A stretch of 64,000 bases of DNA, taken from NCBI RefSeq assembly GCF_029626155.1, contig NZ_JARUBL010000001.1, forward strand, positions 6,600,501-6,664,500. Reading direction: 5' to 3'. The notes beneath the pieces are model-generated. The model did no database searches, was not told where the DNA came from, and was given only the letters and a program-made list of their open reading frames with translations. Of this stretch, positions 60,899 through 64,000 are shown piece after piece. Both the position numbers and the translations under genes were made by a program. Each line of letters begins with the position of its first letter. Position 1 is the first letter of the stretch. Origin of the DNA: Solwaraspora sp. WMMD1047. Lineage in GTDB: Bacteria; Actinomycetota; Actinomycetes; Mycobacteriales; Micromonosporaceae.

Positions 60899-62041
60899 AT
60901 GACTGAGAATCCGTTCGGCATCGACCGGGTCAAGGCGGGCGCGGACTTTCTGGAGTGGAACTTCACCATCACGATGAAGACCTCGCCGTGGTCGGTCGAG
61001 GAGGGGATGACCCAGCTGCTCGCCCACCAGAGCGCCGAGGGCTTCTCGCCCCGGCTGGAGATCTGCGCCGAGGACGACGCCAAGATCATTCATGAGCTGG
61101 GTCGGCGGCCGACTCCGACGGCGGTGGCCGCGCTGCGCGGCTTCCAGGCGATGAGCACCATCGACACCCAACGCGAGCTGGCCCGCATCAACGCCGACCG
61201 GCTCGTCCAGCAGGGCCAGCCGGAGCCGCCCTGGGTGGACACCGTCGGCCGGGTCCGGGTGGACGACTGCTGGTGGGCCCACGACGAGTACGGCGAGACC
61301 GCCGTCGTGGTCTGCGCGTTCTCCTACGACGGCACCGACGAACACGCCATCTTCGTCATGATCGACCGCGCGCTCGGCGGCGGGATGGTCCGGGAGATCC
61401 TGCTCAGCATGAACCCCGACTCGCTGCTGAGCATCGTCCGCAAGGCCGACGGGAGCGAGGACGGACTGGTCAGCGAGCCGCTCGACCCGGCCCTGGCCCG
61501 GCGGTTGCTGGAGGACGCGATAAGCACCTCCGACGAGCTGAGCGAGCACAAGGAATACAACCTGCGGCCGGTGCCCGTGCCGTACCGGAAGATGCGGGCG
61601 CTGATCCTGGCTCGCGCCCGCGCGCTGAGCGACCGGCCGGCCCCGCCGGAAACCCTGCCCAACAGCGTCGAGATCGAGCTGTTGAAGCAGTCGTTCCTCG
61701 CCTCCCCCGCCGCCGCCCGGCTGCCGGCCGGCGAGGCGACCGGCCGGGCGCTCGACCTGCTCATCCACCAGTTCCTCGACGCCGCCGCCTGCCACCCGCT
61801 GCAGATCGGCCCGCGCCGGGTCAAGGCGGTCCTCGGCCTGCCGGACCTGCTCGCCGAACTGGACGCCGACCCCGACCTGGCCCGGCTCTTCCCCGACCTC
61901 GCGTACGCCTGGGTCGCCTGGACCGCCACCGAGCGCGACCTCTCCCCGGCCGCCACCGACCGGCTCACCGAGGCCGCACGCCAGGCGTGCACCCCGCAGC
62001 GCCCGGCCGAGGACGCGGGCCACAACGGCCCGGCGGGATAG
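60899..62041 (+). CDS. unknown protein, third gene of the four-TM cluster
   Basis: A 380-residue soluble protein, MTENPFGIDRVKAGADFLEW onward. The first two-thirds include TPTAVAALRGFQAMSTIDTQ and WVDTVGRVRVDDCWWAHDEY, then FSYDGTDEHAIFVMIDRALG. The last third is helical (RALDLLIHQFLDAAACHPLQ, LPDLLAELDADPDLARLFPD). I recognise no family. It starts 48 bases after the small helical protein gene and is likely part of the same transcript. Confidence 0.65.
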   Translation: MTENPFGIDRVKAGADFLEWNFTITMKTSPWSVEEGMTQLLAHQSAEGFSPRLEICAEDDAKIIHELGRRPTPTAVAALRGFQAMSTIDTQRELARINADRLVQQGQPEPPWVDTVGRVRVDDCWWAHDEYGETAVVVCAFSYDGTDEHAIFVMIDRALGGGMVREILLSMNPDSLLSIVRKADGSEDGLVSEPLDPALARRLLEDAISTSDELSEHKEYNLRPVPVPYRKMRALILARARALSDRPAPPETLPNSVEIELLKQSFLASPAAARLPAGEATGRALDLLIHQFLDAAACHPLQIGPRRVKAVLGLPDLLAELDADPDLARLFPDLAYAWVAWTATERDLSPAATDRLTEAARQACTPQRPAEDAGHNGPAG

Positions 62042-62066
62042 GCCGGTCCCCCGGCGACGTGCGACG

Positions 62067-63335
62067 CTACTGGCTGACCGCGCCGGCCAGGACGTCGGCG
62101 ACGGCGACCCGGACCGGGTCGGGGTTCGACCAGCTCCAGTTGGGGTGGGCGCGGTTGGTGAGCAGGGCGAGCACCAGCCGGCGGCCCGGGTCCACCAGGA
62201 ACGACGGGCCGGCGAAGCCGGTGTGGCCGAAGGTGGCCGCCGACGAGAGCCGGCCCATGAACCAGGGCTGGCCGAGCACCACGCCGAGCCCGTGCGCCGA
62301 GGTCCGGTTCGGCCGCTCCGGGTCGATCGCCGGCTTGCCGGCGTTGTGGTTGGTCAGCATCCGCTGCACCGTCTCCGCGGCGAGCACTCGGTGACCCCGG
62401 TAGCTGCCGCCGTCGAGGAGCAGTTGGCCGATCGCGGCGACGTCGGCCGCGCTGGCGAAGATGCCGGCATGACCGGCGATTCCGCCCAGGTGGTTGGCGA
62501 CGTCGTCGTGCACCACCCCGCGGAGCAGGCCGCGTGACGAGCGGGCGTCGGTGGCGACCAGCCGCAGGATCTTGGCGCTGCGCGACAGCCAGGTGTTCGG
62601 GGTGAAGCCGGTGTCGCGCAGGCCGAGCGGCCCGGTCAGGTTCGCCGTCAGCGCCTGGTCCAGCCGCTGCCCGGTGACCGCCTCCACGATCTTGCCGGCC
62701 ACCATCACGCCGACGCTGGAGTAGCGGAACGTGTTGCCCGGCACCGCGCCCGCGACCAGCGGGGTGGTCAGCACCGCCTGCCAGCGGGCGTCGTTGTTCG
62801 GCAGCCCGGTGACCGTCGCGCCGACCGGCAGGCCGCTGGTGTGGGTGAGCAGCATCTCGACCGTGACGGCGGCCTTGCCGGTGCCGGTGAAGCCGGGCAG
62901 ATAGTCGCGGACCGGGGCGTCCAGCCGCACCCGTCCCCGCTCGACCTGCTGCAGCAGCAGGATCGAGGTGTAGACCTTGGTGATCGACGCCAGGTCGAAG
63001 ATCGAGTCGGGGCGCATCGGGATGCGCTCGGTGGCCGGCAGCAGCTTCGGGCCGGCGCCGTAGCGCAGCGCCTCGCCGACCACGCTGTACACCGTCATCT
63101 CCCCGTCGACGAGCGCCAGCGCGACCGCGCCGGGGAAGCCCTGGTGTTGCAGCGTCTGTGCGGTGGCCGGCAGGTGCCGGTTCAGCACGGCGGTCACCTG
63201 GGCGGCGTACGGCGCCTGCCCGGCCACCGGCCGACCGCCGGTGACACCCAGTTGGGGCGCCGGCACCGCACCGGGCTTGCGCGGAACCGTCCCGCCCCCA
63301 CCAACCCGCCGCGGGTTTCTCAGCACGTCAGACAC
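62067..63335 (-). CDS. beta-lactamase-family serine hydrolase
   Basis: A 422-residue class C-like serine hydrolase or esterase. The active-site motif S-x-x-K is SITK in FDLASITKVYTSILLLQ. The tyrosine motif is FRYSSVGVMVAG, and the KTG-equivalent is HTG in TFGHTGFAGPSF. No clear signal peptide is visible from GTG 63335 (AGGA upstream), so it may be cytoplasmic or exported by other means. Such proteins include esterases, D-amino acid peptidases and penicillin-binding-protein-like enzymes; the substrate is unknown. Confidence 0.88.
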   Translation of the reverse strand: MSDVLRNPRRVGGGGTVPRKPGAVPAPQLGVTGGRPVAGQAPYAAQVTAVLNRHLPATAQTLQHQGFPGAVALALVDGEMTVYSVVGEALRYGAGPKLLPATERIPMRPDSIFDLASITKVYTSILLLQQVERGRVRLDAPVRDYLPGFTGTGKAAVTVEMLLTHTSGLPVGATVTGLPNNDARWQAVLTTPLVAGAVPGNTFRYSSVGVMVAGKIVEAVTGQRLDQALTANLTGPLGLRDTGFTPNTWLSRSAKILRLVATDARSSRGLLRGVVHDDVANHLGGIAGHAGIFASAADVAAIGQLLLDGGSYRGHRVLAAETVQRMLTNHNAGKPAIDPERPNRTSAHGLGVVLGQPWFMGRLSSAATFGHTGFAGPSFLVDPGRRLVLALLTNRAHPNWSWSNPDPVRVAVADVLAGAVSQ

Positions 63336-63371
63336 GCTGGCGATCCTGCCAGCACCCCCCACCTGCGTCCA

Positions 63372-64000
63372 TCAGCCGGTCAGGCGGGCGATCCGGGCCG
63401 CCAACTCGTTGAGCTGGGTGTAGTTCGCCCGCCCCCGCATCTCGAAGTTGATCTGCAGCGCGGTGATCCCGTCCCGGTGCTCCTCGGTGTCGGCGTGGAA
63501 GTCCTGGCCGGTGCTGCGGACCCGCTGCTCCGGCGGCACCCGGGCCGCCGCCAGCAGTTGGTCGGGGTTCACCTCGTCGATGGTGATCAGGTGCGCCTGC
63601 CGGATCTCCAGGATGCGTTCGCGCAGCTCCGGCTTTGCGGCCAGCGGACGCAACGCGTCGGCCGCCAGATCGCGTACGGCGTCCGGCCCGGCCTCCTTGG
63701 CCGGGTTCAGCCGCTCCGGTGCGACCGCGTCGGTGAGCCCGCGCACGATGGCGGTCAGCGGCTGCCCGTCGGCCAGCCCGGCCAGCTCCGCCCGGTCCGC
63801 GTCGGTGAGCCCCTTGTCCAGCCGGGCCAGCCGGGCGCCCAGGGTGGCCACCTCGTCCGGGCTGGCGGTCAGGGCGTCGGCCCTGCGCAGCAGGTCGCGC
63901 AGGCTGACCTGCTGCTCGGTGTGGCGCTGCAGCGGCACCGCCTCGTCCAGGTCGCCCTCGGTGACCCCGACCGCGTCCACGATCACGAACCGGTCCTTGA
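63372..64000 (-). CDS. hsdR: type I restriction enzyme R subunit, C-terminal part (truncated by window)
   Basis: The frame is open to the right edge, so the start lies outside the window. The visible ~209 residues begin DRFVIVDAVGVTEGDL, a block found after the helicase domains of EcoEI-type HsdR proteins. A long helical C-terminal region follows (SLRDLLRRADALTASPDEVA, LTAIVRGLTDAVAPERL, ITIDEVNPDQLLAAARV). Its role would be ATP-dependent DNA translocation and cleavage with HsdM and HsdS. The identification rests on this tail alone. Confidence 0.75.
   Translation of the reverse strand, partial: KDRFVIVDAVGVTEGDLDEAVPLQRHTEQQVSLRDLLRRADALTASPDEVATLGARLARLDKGLTDADRAELAGLADGQPLTAIVRGLTDAVAPERLNPAKEAGPDAVRDLAADALRPLAAKPELRERILEIRQAHLITIDEVNPDQLLAAARVPPEQRVRSTGQDFHADTEEHRDGITALQINFEMRGRANYTQLNELAARIARLTG

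Overview
The window is very GC-rich, with strong G/C preference at third codon positions, frequent GTG starts and 4-base start/stop overlaps. It carries the actinobacterial gene sets rex-hemACD, bldN-rsbN and the 33-residue ribosomal protein bS22. I read it as a chromosomal segment of a filamentous actinomycete, most likely Micromonosporaceae; the family assignment is inferred from overall gene content and was not tested.

Left part (1-34.5 kb), conserved chromosome. It opens with the 2-oxoglutarate:ferredoxin oxidoreductase pair (korA partial, korB), a membrane sulfatase-fold protein with a K+ channel, a GH10-like hydrolase, a secreted phospholipase A2, a cyclase/ATPase/TPR regulator, an FmdB zinc ribbon, a lytic transglycosylase and a double GNAT protein. 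The heme operon rex-hemA-hemC-hemD-hemB follows on the minus strand, with a near-perfect Rex operator upstream of rex. Next come a histidine kinase/response regulator pair, an acyl-CoA ligase-glutaredoxin-HAD operon, and a developmental block: a BldN-type sigma factor preceded by a coupled 55-codon ORF, its probable membrane anti-sigma partner RsbN, a SerB-like HAD phosphatase, a TolB-like protein, an acyltransferase/epimerase pair, bS22 and a BldC/BdtA-like DNA-binding protein. A small type VII-secretion-style cluster (WXG-like, EspC-like, YbaB-like) and a VOC protein close this part.

Middle part (34.5-40.1 kb), secreted carbohydrate-active enzymes and drug resistance. It holds a CBM2/beta-helix lyase-like protein, a GH27 alpha-galactosidase with a ricin lectin domain and a LacI-type operator upstream, and a rifampin monooxygenase (rox) whose upstream region contains an inverted repeat that looks like the rifamycin-associated element.

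Right part (40.1-58 kb), accessory and partly decayed. It contains an intact IS4-family element with 18-bp inverted repeats and a 10-bp target duplication. The IS is inserted exactly in the loop of a 52-bp nested palindrome. A second copy of that palindrome, inverted, lies on the other side of an AbiEi/DUF559 nuclease gene, so the nuclease gene looks like a palindrome-bounded cassette. Beyond it are a second phospholipase A2 with a long N-terminal extension, two secreted proteins with a duplicated signal peptide (one a PLD-like enzyme), an AraC regulator, a frameshifted AAA ATPase, three small membrane proteins of lower GC, two minimal GntR proteins with a candidate operator, a large Cys-rich protein, a frameshifted PIN toxin with its antitoxin, and an S1 protease with FG-GAP repeats.

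Right edge (58-64 kb). A three-gene plus-strand group (58651-62041) includes a four-TM protein and a small helical protein that share a short motif at the facing ends of their genes. A beta-lactamase-family protein and the C-terminus of a type I restriction HsdR subunit follow. No tRNA, rRNA or CRISPR array was recognised.
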